Positions 1-6,573 of a stretch of DNA of 7,696 bases are shown in pieces. The stretch comes from an uncultured Alphaproteobacteria bacterium (GTDB lineage: Bacteria; Pseudomonadota; Alphaproteobacteria; RUG11792). The stretch covers positions 1 through 7,696 of the forward strand of contig CAUDEV010000053.1 of assembly GCA_958448685.1 (NCBI GenBank), written 5' to 3'. Below the pieces are notes generated by a model, which was not told the origin of the DNA, made no database searches, and worked only from the letters and a program-made list of their open reading frames with translations. The position numbers were made by a program, and so were the translations under genes. Positions within the stretch are counted from its first letter, which is position 1; every line of letters starts with the position of its first letter.

Positions 1-2
1 CC

Positions 3-86
3 ATCCCTAAGGTAGAAGGGTTTAAAAAGTCGAGAGATAACTTTTCTTGCGAAAAATTGGTTTTAATTTACCAAAAATTAATCTAA
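3..86 (+). CDS. Possible C-terminal end of an unidentified gene (cut by window edge)
   Basis: The third forward frame is open from the window edge to a TAA at 84-86 and would encode 27 residues ending in CEKLVLIYQKLI. The other two forward frames stop within the first 15 bases, and the reverse frames I checked across 1-120 stop early. The reading is plausible because the stop lies inside an AT-rich hairpin (72-109) that could end transcription. The peptide is too short for me to assign a family, and an open stretch this short can occur by chance. Confidence 0.25.
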   Translation: MPKVEGFKKSRDNFSCEKLVLIYQKLI

Positions 87-109
87 GATAGTCTCTGGAT
101 TAATTTTTG
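72..109 (+). terminator. AT-rich hairpin, possible terminator
   Basis: Bases 72-83 (CAAAAATTAATC) and 98-109 (GATTAATTTTTG) form a perfect 12-bp inverted repeat around a 14-nt loop, followed by a T-run at 113-118. The stem has few G-C pairs, so it is a weak terminator candidate. It overlaps the stop of the possible upstream gene. It could instead be a symmetric protein-binding site or debris at the edge of the nearby IS relic. Confidence 0.35.
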
Positions 110-164
110 AAGTTTTTTAAATTGATGCCCTAGTAAACTTGCGCCTTTTGTTATAACTCTTTCC

Positions 165-261
165 GTCCATATTCTTCCTTGCAAGGTCATATCCTTTGTT
201 GTATACTAAATCTGTGTTAGGAGACTCTTGTCTCACTTCTTTTGAACTAATACACAATACA
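165..261 (+). mobile_element. 3' tail of a degenerate IS481-family element (relic 1)
   Basis: This stretch aligns with the reverse complement of 2410-2510, the end of the IS481-type pseudogene described below. Shared blocks include CATATTCTT, TTGCAAGG, CATATCC, TGTCTCAC and ACTAATACA, with small indels between them. One frame retains LQGH-like residues that match the transposase C-terminus. The relic ends in ...AATACA, compatible with the TGT...ACA ends of IS481-family elements. No open frame of useful length survives. The 5' part may extend to about 130 but is too worn to place. The tRNA promoter starts only 10 bases after it. Confidence 0.65.
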
Positions 262-270
262 AGATTACTA

Positions 271-299
271 TTGAAAATAAAAAATAAATTTAGTAGAAT
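271..299 (+). promoter_or_regulatory. sigma70-type promoter of the tRNA pair
   Basis: TTGAAA at 271-276 and TAGAAT at 294-299 are separated by exactly 17 bases, each one or two bases from consensus. The predicted start near 306 lies about 5 bases before tRNA-Glu, a normal leader length for a tRNA transcript. Its position next to IS relic 1 means the element came very close to the promoter without removing it. Confidence 0.6.
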
Positions 300-310
300 G
301 AATAAGGATA

Positions 311-386
311 GTCTCCTTCGTCTAGAGGCCTAGGACGTCGCCCTCTCACGGCGGCAACACGGGTTCGATCCCCGTAGGAGACGCCA
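311..386 (+). tRNA. tRNA-Glu(CTC)
   Basis: This is a 76-base cloverleaf. The acceptor stem GTCTCCT (311-317) pairs perfectly with AGGAGAC (376-382). The discriminator is G383 and CCA is encoded at 384-386. The anticodon stem is TCGCC/GGCGG (338-342, 350-354) around the 7-base loop 343-349, giving anticodon CTC at 345-347. The T-arm carries GGTTCGATCC. The sequence is close to bacterial tRNA-Glu, but position 34 is C instead of the usual T, so it should read GAG only. tRNA-Lys follows 8 bases later, probably on the same transcript. Confidence 0.97.
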
Positions 387-394
387 TTTGTTTT

Positions 395-470
395 GGGCGC
401 CTAGCTCAGTTGGTAGAGCAACTGACTCTTAATCAGTGGGTCATAGGTTCGAATCCTATGGCGCCCACCA
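395..470 (+). tRNA. tRNA-Lys(CTT)
   Basis: This is a 76-base cloverleaf. The acceptor stem GGGCGCC pairs with the GGCGCCC preceding A467, and CCA is encoded at 468-470. The anticodon stem ACTGA/TCAGT (421-425, 433-437) encloses the loop CTCTTAA, giving anticodon CTT at 428-430 for AAG codons. The D-arm (TAGCTCAGTTGGTAGAGCA) and the T-arm (ATAGGTTCGAATCCTAT) are canonical. It is second in the tRNA-Glu transcript. No clear terminator hairpin follows. Confidence 0.97.
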
Positions 471-603
471 TTGAAAATTAATTTCTCCCGCTATTGTCAT
501 GTTTTTATATGGTTTATACAAAATTTAGGAATGCATTATGAATTATATTATGGTTGAAGATGCTTGAGCTTGTATGGCAAAAATGACATTTTGTAATTGA
601 GAG

Positions 604-644
604 TGATTTTTCAATAATCAGTAGGTCGGTGATTCAAGTTATCC
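604..644 (+). other. tRNA-like remnant (3' half)
   Basis: TGATT/AATCA (604-608, 616-620) forms a perfect 5-bp stem with a 7-nt loop. A 7-base linker follows, and then a T-arm-like GGTGA-TTCAAGT-TATCC (628-644) in which three or four of five pairs can form. From AATCAGT onward it matches about 17 of 24 bases of the 3' half of tRNA-Lys about 180 bases upstream. No D-arm or acceptor stem is recognisable, so it is not a functional tRNA. It may be a decayed tandem duplicate or a scar of tRNA-targeted integration, or it may be coincidence in AT-rich sequence. The rest of 471-689 shows no other feature I can support. Confidence 0.25.
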
Positions 645-689
645 AATTAATATTAACTCTATAGTCGCATTGTTTTCTGCTTACCAAAT

Positions 690-2333
690 TTAGTCTGTTT
701 GAATAAGTTGTTTAGCGGCCGAGATAGCTTCTTTATTTATCACATCTCCTGAGATCATTCTTGCAATTTCATTAATTTTCTCTGATTCATTGAGATTTTC
801 TATAGAAACAGATATATTTTTTTGATTTATATATTTTTTCACTAATAAGTGATAATCAGATTTTGCAGCGACTTGAGGGGAATGCGTAATTGATATAACT
901 TGCATATCAGATTGCTTTGCAAAATTCTTCATTAGTTTTCCCATGGCATATGCCGCAGATCCTCCTATTCCGATGTCAACTTCATCAAAAATTATTGTAT
1001 CGCAATCTGAATATTTGCCCACGGATATTTTTAACGCAAAATTCAAACGAGCAGCTTCTCCTCCGGAAGCTATTTGGGATATAGAGTGTAAATTTTTTTC
1101 TTTATTAAAAGATGCAAGAAATTTTATATCATCAATTCCATCTTGTTTTCTGTTTAATTTATTGGATTCTATTTCAATTTTAAAAACAGTATTTGGCATT
1201 AAAAGGTCTTTTAAATTTGAATTTATTTTTTCTGTCAATTCAATTGCTGCCAACTTCCTAGAATTCGATAACTTTTCTGCCAAATCATCATACTTATCAA
1301 TAATATTTGCTTGCTCTTTTCTTAACTCTGTCAGTTTCGTATATGTACTTTCGATTAAGTCAATTTTGTTCTTCGCTTCTTCAAAGAATTCAAATAATGT
1401 ACTTGCAGATGTGTTATACTTTCTAGCTATGGTTCTTAAAACAGATAACCTTTCATCAATTTCAGATAACTCTGATTCTATAGAACTTATACTTTCTGCA
1501 AAAGATTTAAGTTCGGAAATTATATCTGACGCTTCTATATCAATATTTCCTAGGCGTTTCGCTATTTCATTTGTCGTATTGTTATTAATTCTTTCAAGGT
1601 TTTTTATTGATTGATAAAATGAATTTCCGAAACACGATTGAAGCAAATCGAAAGAAGATTTTATTAAGTTATTATTAGAAGCAAGTTTTGATATTTCTGC
1701 TCGTCTTGATAATAAATTTGTTTCCTCATTTTCTTTTATAGATAAATTTTCAAGTTCAGAAACTATTTGCAGATTATATGACTTATATCGCTTTGATTCT
1801 TCAAGTTCATTTTCAGAAATTTTGATTTCTTGTTCGAGGGGTTTTAACTTCGTATATAGATTTTCAATTTGCGATAAATTATTTTTTGAAATTTTATCCG
1901 TTTTTTTCAAAAATCTTTCGAAAGTATCATATTGATATTCCTCAGATAAGATCGTGTCATGTTGAGCTGTTATATCCAAGAAAAGAGGTAAAAAATCTTT
2001 CAATTCTTTATTTGAAATTGGATTATTGTTGAAATAATAACTTGATTTTCCTGATTGATTAAGTGTTCTTTTTATAACAACAGTTCCGGATATACCTCGT
2101 TCCAATATATGTATACTTTTTCCCAAATCAAATTCTATTTCGACAGAACAATCTTTTTCTGGAAATCTGCGAATATTTTTAGAATGGAAACGACCAAAAG
2201 AAAAATTTATTGCATCAAGAATTATAGATTTACCAGTTCCAGTTTCTCCAGTTATTACAGTGAATCCTTTTTCAAATATAATATCCAGTTTCTCTATAAT
2301 AATAAAGTTTTCAATTGAAATTCTTGATATCAA
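690..2333 (-). CDS. recN: DNA repair protein RecN (SMC-like ATPase)
   Basis: RecN is a cytoplasmic SMC-like ATPase that acts at double-strand breaks with RecA in recombinational repair. The 547 residues match the usual family length (about 550). The N-terminus is the typical MISRISIENFIIIEKLDI-type strand, followed by Walker A GETGTGKS (residues 29-36). A Q-loop segment (DITAQHD) follows, and the middle is two long coiled-coil stretches rich in K, E, N and S. The C-terminal lobe carries the ABC signature ASGGEAARL (422-430), Walker B IIFDEVDIGIGG (catalytic E451) and the switch histidine in ITHSPQ (H484). The start is TTG at 2331-2333: an in-frame TAA lies two codons upstream and no ATG or GTG would preserve the conserved N-terminus. 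Only a weak AAGAAA resembles a ribosome site. The gene is intact, opposite to the tRNA pair, and appears to be a single-gene unit. Confidence 0.97.
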   Translation of the reverse strand: MISRISIENFIIIEKLDIIFEKGFTVITGETGTGKSIILDAINFSFGRFHSKNIRRFPEKDCSVEIEFDLGKSIHILERGISGTVVIKRTLNQSGKSSYYFNNNPISNKELKDFLPLFLDITAQHDTILSEEYQYDTFERFLKKTDKISKNNLSQIENLYTKLKPLEQEIKISENELEESKRYKSYNLQIVSELENLSIKENEETNLLSRRAEISKLASNNNLIKSSFDLLQSCFGNSFYQSIKNLERINNNTTNEIAKRLGNIDIEASDIISELKSFAESISSIESELSEIDERLSVLRTIARKYNTSASTLFEFFEEAKNKIDLIESTYTKLTELRKEQANIIDKYDDLAEKLSNSRKLAAIELTEKINSNLKDLLMPNTVFKIEIESNKLNRKQDGIDDIKFLASFNKEKNLHSISQIASGGEAARLNFALKISVGKYSDCDTIIFDEVDIGIGGSAAYAMGKLMKNFAKQSDMQVISITHSPQVAAKSDYHLLVKKYINQKNISVSIENLNESEKINEIARMISGDVINKEAISAAKQLIQTD

Positions 2334-2366
2334 TTTTTAATTTCTTATGACAAACTCTGTGACTTT

Positions 2367-2395
2367 ATTATACATCTATGAATTAATTTATGCAA
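2367..2395 (-). promoter_or_regulatory. Likely recN promoter
   Basis: Read on the minus strand, TTGCAT (2390-2395) and a perfect TATAAT (2367-2372) are separated by 17 bases. The predicted start is near 2360, about 27 bases before the TTG start codon. The neighbouring IS481 relic ends 15 bases further upstream at 2410. I see no LexA-type operator. Confidence 0.5.
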
Positions 2396-2409
2396 TTGAG
2401 TAGGCATCT

Positions 2410-2790
2410 TGTATTAGTTGGTTCATAAGATGTGAGACAAAGAAAGAGTTCCCTAGCATAAATTTAATACACAGCGAATGGATATGTCCTTGCAAAAAAG
2501 AATATGGGAAGTATTATAATTATCAATAAATTTATTCAACCCTATTCGAAGATTAACTAATGAATCTCTCAGTGTTTCATGTAAAAATTCTTCTGTAATA
2601 ATGCGATTTATTCACTCTACATTTCCATTAATCTTCGGTGAAGCAGGCGGCAAAACAAATAATGGAATCTTTAGTTCTTCACATTGTTGTTTCAAAATCT
2701 TTCATAAATTCACTCTCTCCGTCGACTTGTATAGACCTAATAGGGACGGTTACCTTTTTAATAAAATCCGAGATCAAACTAAGCATTCCT
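2410..2790 (-). pseudogene. IS481-family transposase, C-terminal part, degenerate (relic 2)
   Basis: This is the remains of a DDE (integrase-core) transposase that would have moved an IS element by cut and paste. Reading the minus strand, one frame gives MLSLISDFIKK, then IRSIQVDGESEFMKDFE, matching the IQVDGGSEF block with the second catalytic Asp. A +1 shift near 2690 leads to a second frame with CEELKIPLFVLPPASP, then INGNVE, a TGA (2612-2614) where family members have Arg, then INRIITEEF. This retains the NGxVERxNR signature and the catalytic Glu. Another shift leads to a tail with LQGH and MLGNSFF. The element end at 2410 reads TGTATTAG inward, compatible with TGT...ACA termini. The N-terminal HTH and first catalytic Asp are missing; homology stops near 2790 at the hairpin cluster. 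The forward open frames here are antisense shadows. Confidence 0.85.
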
Positions 2791-2813
2791 CCTTTTATCG
2801 CATGCTTGCATCC

Positions 2814-2918
2814 ACAGGGTTGCCAACCCTGTAAAAGTGCGATATGCTTTATCCCAATACCAGGGATAACGGAATTTAACCGTTACAAAAGCACAACCTC
2901 AGGTCGCACAAAGACCTG
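2814..2918. repeat. Cluster of four perfect inverted repeats
   Basis: There are four consecutive hairpins. At 2814-2832, ACAGGGTTG/CAACCCTGT forms 9 bp around one base. At 2849-2869, TTATCCC/GGGATAA forms 7 bp with a 7-nt loop. At 2867-2885, TAACGG/CCGTTA forms 6 bp with a 7-nt loop and shares three bases with the preceding hairpin. At 2900-2918, CAGGTC/GACCTG forms 6 bp with a 7-nt loop. Each unit is 19-21 bases long. The segment looks more GC-rich than its surroundings and lies between the IS481 relic and the integrase remains, belonging clearly to neither. It resembles dispersed palindromic repeats known in alphaproteobacterial genomes, but I cannot assign a family. Confidence 0.7.
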
Positions 2919-2971
2919 TTTAAAGAAGCCGTCATTAGTAGGGAGGATTTCGAAGTTGTCCATTATATTAA

Positions 2972-4136
2972 AGAAAGAAACATGGCATCAGATTTGATCG
3001 ATATTTTACCATACGTTATAAATTAAACGGGAAAGTAAAAGAAGAGGCTTTGGGCTGGGAATCTCAAGGCTGGACGGAAAAGAAAGCCGTGGCGAGACTT
3101 TCTGAATTGAAAGAGGCTCAAAGGACAGGAATTGGAGAAATAACTTTAGCAGGCAAACGAAGAGTAGCAAAAGAAAAAGCAGATGTTGAGGCAATGGTCC
3201 TTGAACAAATGGCTAAAGACAATATTACCTTTTCTGAAGTATTTCAAAGATATATCGAACAAGCATTTGAGGATAAAGAAAAGAAAACATGTATCGAAGA
3301 ACAATCAAAATATAATAAATGGATTTTGCCATTGTTTAAAAATAAGCCACTGAAGGAAATTTCTCTATTTATGTTGGAGAAACTCAAAAAATGTATGGCT
3401 GATGAGGAAAAAGCTCCTAGAACAATAACTTATGTTCTGGCGTTGATTCGTCAAGTCTTTAACTATGCAAAAAACCATGATTTGTATCATGGGGATAATC
3501 CAGTAAGTAAGGTTAAGAAGCCAAGTGAAGATAATAGACGTGTTCATTTTTTGTCACATGAAGAAGCAGATTTGCTCCTAAATGAACTTGCCAGAGTAAG
3601 TCCTATGCTATATAATATATCATTGTTATCATTACATTGCGGATTAAGAGCCGGAGAGATATTCAATTTGGAATGGAGCGATATAGATTTTGCAAATGAA
3701 ACAATTTTAATAAAAGACACGAAAAGCGGGCGAAATCGAAATGCGATTACGACGAAAAATGTTAAAACCATGTTTGAGAAAATGGATAAGTATGATCATA
3801 CAAATATTGTATTTCTATCAAGAAAAGGAGAAAAGACAACGGAAGTATCAAGGAGTTTTGATAGAGCAATTGACAAATTAGGATTTAACAAAGGAATTAT
3901 GGCTAGAAGACAAAAAGTAGTATTTCATACATTACGGTATACATATGCCAGTTGGCTTGTTATTAGTGGTGTTGATTTATACACGATTCAAAGACTAATG
4001 GGACATTCAACAATATCAATGACAGAGATATTCGCATTTAGCTTCAAATCATCTTAAAAAAGCTGTTAGCCTGATGGAAAACAGCTTAAACAAAAGTAAA
4101 GTCGTCGGTATTAATGAACTTAGGAAGAAAGCGTAA
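2972..4136 (+). pseudogene. Phage-type tyrosine recombinase (integrase), broken at both ends
   Basis: A site-specific integrase of the phage/ICE type. The open frame starts after a TAA at 2969-2971 with HGIRFDRYFTIRYK, the N-terminal DNA-arm-binding part of this subfamily, but it has no ATG. The first usable start is TTG at 3050 and the first ATG is at 3191, so the native N-terminus is lost. The core-binding domain covers about residues 58-155 counted from 3050. The catalytic domain shows Arg in CGLRAGEI (R200), Lys in DTKSGR (K225), HTLR (H293, R296) and GHS (H319). After SMTE the frame shifts and stops at 4055-4057. In the next frame YSHLASNHLKKAVSLMEN continues to a TAA at 4134-4136, restoring the catalytic Tyr. 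The simplest cause is loss of one GA unit near 4024-4028. As read, the protein lacks its nucleophile and should be inactive. Together with the DUF927 gene it marks an old integrated element. Confidence 0.93.
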
Positions 4137-4165
4137 TTTTTAATAGTGAGCCATAAGGATTTTAG

Positions 4166-4195
4166 TTGAAAAATAATTACCACGAGTGATATCTT
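4166..4195 (+). promoter_or_regulatory. Possible promoter of the toxin-antitoxin operon
   Basis: TTGAAA (4166-4171) and TATCTT (4190-4195) are 18 bases apart, about 33 bases before the preferred antitoxin ATG. The -10 box matches consensus at four of six positions, so this is only a candidate. Operons of this class are normally repressed by the antitoxin alone and by the toxin-antitoxin complex at such sites. I see no clear operator palindrome. Confidence 0.3.
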
Positions 4196-4227
4196 TAGAA
4201 TTAAAATATCGAGAAAATGAAGCAGTC

Positions 4228-4473
4228 ATGGCAACGATAGAGCCCAGCATAAATATAGCTTTAGATAGTAATACATTATCCCTTCTGAGAGAAATAGCGA
4301 AAGCCACAAAAAAATCCATTTCATCGATTTGTGCGGATTTTATTAAAAGACAAATTGAATTGGACGAAGATGCTTACGATATTAAGTTAATAAAAAGCCT
4401 CGGAGAAATCAATTTAAATGAGGCAATACCAGCAGAAGAAGTAAGAAAAATACTAAATGCCTTACCAGATTAA
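4228..4473 (+). CDS. RelB/ParD-like antitoxin (ribbon-helix-helix type)
   Basis: A small antitoxin that should bind and neutralise the RelE-like toxin encoded next and repress the operon. I choose ATG 4228 (81 aa), because MATIEPSINIALDSNTLSLL begins directly with the short DNA-binding beta strand. An upstream GTG at 4186 would add 14 residues of no family character. Residues 5-35 fit a strand-helix-helix pattern (SINIALD, then LLREIAKATKK, then SISSICADFIKRQ). The acidic C-terminal part (ELDEDAYDIKL, then EAIPAEEVRKIL) is typical of the toxin-wrapping segment. The last 17 bases overlap the toxin gene, an arrangement usual for co-translated type II pairs. The frame is undamaged although its neighbours are broken. 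Subfamily assignment is by pattern only. Confidence 0.85.
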   Translation: MATIEPSINIALDSNTLSLLREIAKATKKSISSICADFIKRQIELDEDAYDIKLIKSLGEINLNEAIPAEEVRKILNALPD

Positions 4474-4714
4474 GTATTTAAAAGAATCCGTAGAACAACT
4501 TGCTAAAATTCCAAGAAATATCAGAAACAGCATTTTAGACGCCATAGATAAGAGATTAAAAAAATATCCTGAAGTGTTTAAACCATTAAAAGGTGACTTA
4601 ATAGAATATTATCGCTTTAAAGTTGGGAAATATAGTGTGATTTATAAAATTGAGAAAGAAATAGTTACAGTTTTCATCATCAGAATAGATTTCAGAAGTG
4701 CTGTTTATAAATAA
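4457..4714 (+). CDS. RelE/ParE-family toxin
   Basis: A type II toxin of the RelE/ParE fold; RelE members cleave mRNA on the ribosome, whereas ParE members poison gyrase. The 85-residue length is typical. The N-terminal helices (YLKESVEQLAKIPRNIRNSILDAIDKR) are followed by the core beta sheet with YYRFKVGKYSVIYKIEKE (residues 51-68) and the closing strand IIRIDFRSAVYK. The pattern YR-x-RVG-x-YR-VIY, closing in GHR-x-VY, is characteristic and favours RelE-like mRNA interferases. Here the usual GHR is DFR, while R53, K55, R76, R80 and Y84 are candidates for RNA contact and catalysis. ATG 4457 lies inside the antitoxin gene, with no strong ribosome site, which suggests translational coupling. The frame is intact, so toxin activity is plausible but untested. 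Confidence 0.92.
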   Translation: MPYQIKYLKESVEQLAKIPRNIRNSILDAIDKRLKKYPEVFKPLKGDLIEYYRFKVGKYSVIYKIEKEIVTVFIIRIDFRSAVYK

Positions 4715-4891
4715 GTCTTGGAAAGAAATAAAAATTATATGGTAAATTTTGAATTATTAAGTTTAAAACAATGTGACGTGGAAAAATACAATAGATACCA
4801 AAGAACATATCCACTAGATCAGAATTGGTATTGATGCAATAGTATGTGCCTCCTTATCAAATAGCCCTGGTATTCTTGCAAATAGATCTGA

Positions 4892-6373
4892 AAAAAGGAT
4901 CCTGTAAGAAACTTTATTTCCAGCTTTGCAGAACTTGCAAACTTAGCACAAGAAGAGCAAATAGATCTCGATAGGAATCTGAAGACAATACAAATTAAAC
5001 GTGAGACCCTAGTGGATTTAAAGCAAGTTACACAAATGTGCTATCCACCACGGGATATCCAAACCTTTGCTCAAAGGCTCTTCACCGTTACCTAAAAACA
5101 GAAATGCCAAAAGAAAGACTAGTTAGAGCACAGCAAAACGGCTGGGTAAAAGGATTACCTGGATTACATTGGGATGAATTTCCAAATCGTTAACTCTGAT
5201 GTTAAATATATTGCACCAAACACTAAACAAACGGTTTCACAAGAGACTTTAGAGGAATGGAAGGAGAATATTTGTTGTTATTGTGAAGGAAATCACATTC
5301 TTACTTTGGCTTTAACAACGTCCCTTTCAGGTATATTGTTGAAATTTCAGGATTTCATCAACTCAACCATGATAAATCTTACTAGGAAAAGCTCCATAGG
5401 TAAGACAACAGCTTTGCAAGTTACAGCTTCTGTTTGGGGAGGTGAAAATTTTATAAAACAATGGCGTACAACGTCTAATGCTCTTGAATCTGTTGCAGCT
5501 GAACATAATCATGGATTGTTAATCTTGGATGAACTAGGCCAAGTCTCAGCAGAAGACGTTTCGCAAGTGTTCTATATGTTGGGGAATGAACACGGAAAAC
5601 AACGCATGTATTCTGATACTTCCCTTCGAAAATCCAAACATTGGAAAATTGCTATATTAAGCTCTGGTGAGATTGGTGTTGCAGACAAAATCGAAGAAAT
5701 AGGAGCAAAAGCAGGTCAATTAAGTACGCTGTATTGATATAGACGTTCTCATCGATACAAAATACGGCATATACAACACATTACATAATCTGGAAAGCGG
5801 ATCGTCATTGTCTAATCTGTTGAAGGAAAATTGTGGGAAGTATCACGGTATGGTTGCAGAGGAATTTATCAAACAACTAACAGCAAATAACACTTCAGAG
5901 ACATTAAAAGAAGCCATAAAAAGAGATTTTGATATCAAGTCTAGGAGAATATGCGCTAAACACGATTTAAAGGATGCTGACGGTCAAGTGAAGAGAGTTA
6001 GTGATATCTCACCTTTACTCTATTACAGGCGTCTACGCTTCAAATTTTGGCATATTCACACATAATGAAAACCAGATAAGAGAATCTATAGATTTTTGTT
6101 TCGAAAGATGGTTAAAGAATCGTGGAGGTAAAGGCGCTTACGAAGAACAATATATCGTAGAAGACATTTCTGCTTTCAAATGCCGCCCGTTTTGACACAA
6201 GACAAGGACTTGGAGGAACTCCGTCCCGGGACAGACTGGGGTATATGGATAAAGAAACCAGCAAAGAAGCAATTTACTATGTGTATCATTCACTTTTTAA
6301 AACGATTTGTAACGGAATGAATCTTAGAGTTGCGAGAGATATTTTGAGACCATCCAGAGATTTGTGTAAATAG
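4892..6373 (+). pseudogene. DUF927-type ATPase/helicase-like protein, multiply frameshifted
   Basis: DUF927 proteins are P-loop proteins of phages and integrative elements, thought to act in element replication. Pieces occur in order in shifting frames. 4892-5095 may be an N-terminal piece (EQIDLDRN, then KRETLVDLKQ). About 5026-5180 has HRYLKTEMPKERLVRAQQNGW. About 5174-5720 has GTLEEW-like QETLEEW, KSSIGKTTALQ (P-loop; first Gly replaced by Arg, AGG 5384-5386), WRTTSNALE, LLILDELGQ (Walker B), YMLGNEHGKQR and ILSSGEIG. About 5724-6020 has VRCIDIDVLID, KYGIYNTLH and YHGMVAEEFI. About 6025-6175 has GVYASNFGIFTHNE and FERWLKNRGGKGAYEEQ. About 6178-6373 has NAARFDTRQGLG and RDRLGYMD, ending at TAG 6371-6373. 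At least four and probably five frame changes separate these. Bases 4715-4891 before it show no assignable gene. The ORF pieces are not separate genes. Confidence 0.9.
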
Positions 6374-6477
6374 GAAATAAAGAGGTAAGATAGAATAGAA
6401 AATAAAAATATGAAAGAAATTACGCAAATGAAAACTACAAAAGAAGAGAAAGCCAAAAATGAACAGCTAAACACATG

Positions 6478-6525
6478 TCGTGTATGGTCTTTAGAATGAA
6501 TTATCATCTAATAAATTTTCCTTCT
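6478..6525 (-). repeat. Partial copy of the 3' end of the Rpn element
   Basis: Bases 6478-6504 match 7019-7045 at 23 of 27 positions in the same orientation, and the match continues more weakly through about 6525 with a one-base gap. At 7042-7044 the shared block contains the stop codon of the Rpn pseudogene, so this looks like the terminal stretch of a second, otherwise lost copy on the minus strand. The alternative is a shared downstream element such as an IS end or processing site. Bases 6374-6573 hold no other supported gene. Confidence 0.45.
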
Positions 6526-6573
6526 CCGGAGATTTTGTATTTCTATCAAATGCTTGGAGGCTATGAGTCTTTG

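Noticed and set aside
578..593. CAAAA/TTTTG inverted repeat as a tRNA-operon terminator
   Set aside because: A 5-bp stem of mostly A-T pairs over 100 bases after the tRNA, without a T-run; not convincing.
943..1614. 223-codon forward open frame opposite recN
   Set aside because: It is antisense to the coiled-coil and signature regions of an intact recN, has no family character, and is explained as a shadow frame. The same holds for 2055-2318.
2601..2997. Forward open frames of 77 and 119 codons
   Set aside because: They lie antisense to recognisable IS481 transposase blocks and run through the hairpin cluster and integrase remains; they are shadows.
3006..3771. Minus-strand open frames of 60-75 codons
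   Set aside because: All are antisense to the well-conserved integrase reading frame.
4739..4834. 31-codon open frame starting ATG 4739
   Set aside because: It has no clear ribosome site and no recognisable motif, and is short enough to occur by chance; it may be worn sequence upstream of the DUF927 relic.
4878..4968. 12-base direct repeat GCAAATAGATCT at 4878-4889 and 4957-4968
   Set aside because: Only two copies with little flanking similarity; not enough for an array, iteron set or target-site duplication.
6410..6499. 29-codon lysine-rich open frame after the DUF927 relic
   Set aside because: No suitably spaced ribosome site or family signal, and its end overlaps the Rpn-tail repeat on the other strand.
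6523..6532. Perfect 10-bp palindrome TCTCCGGAGA
   Set aside because: Short and isolated, with no paired site or promoter context; no function can be supported.
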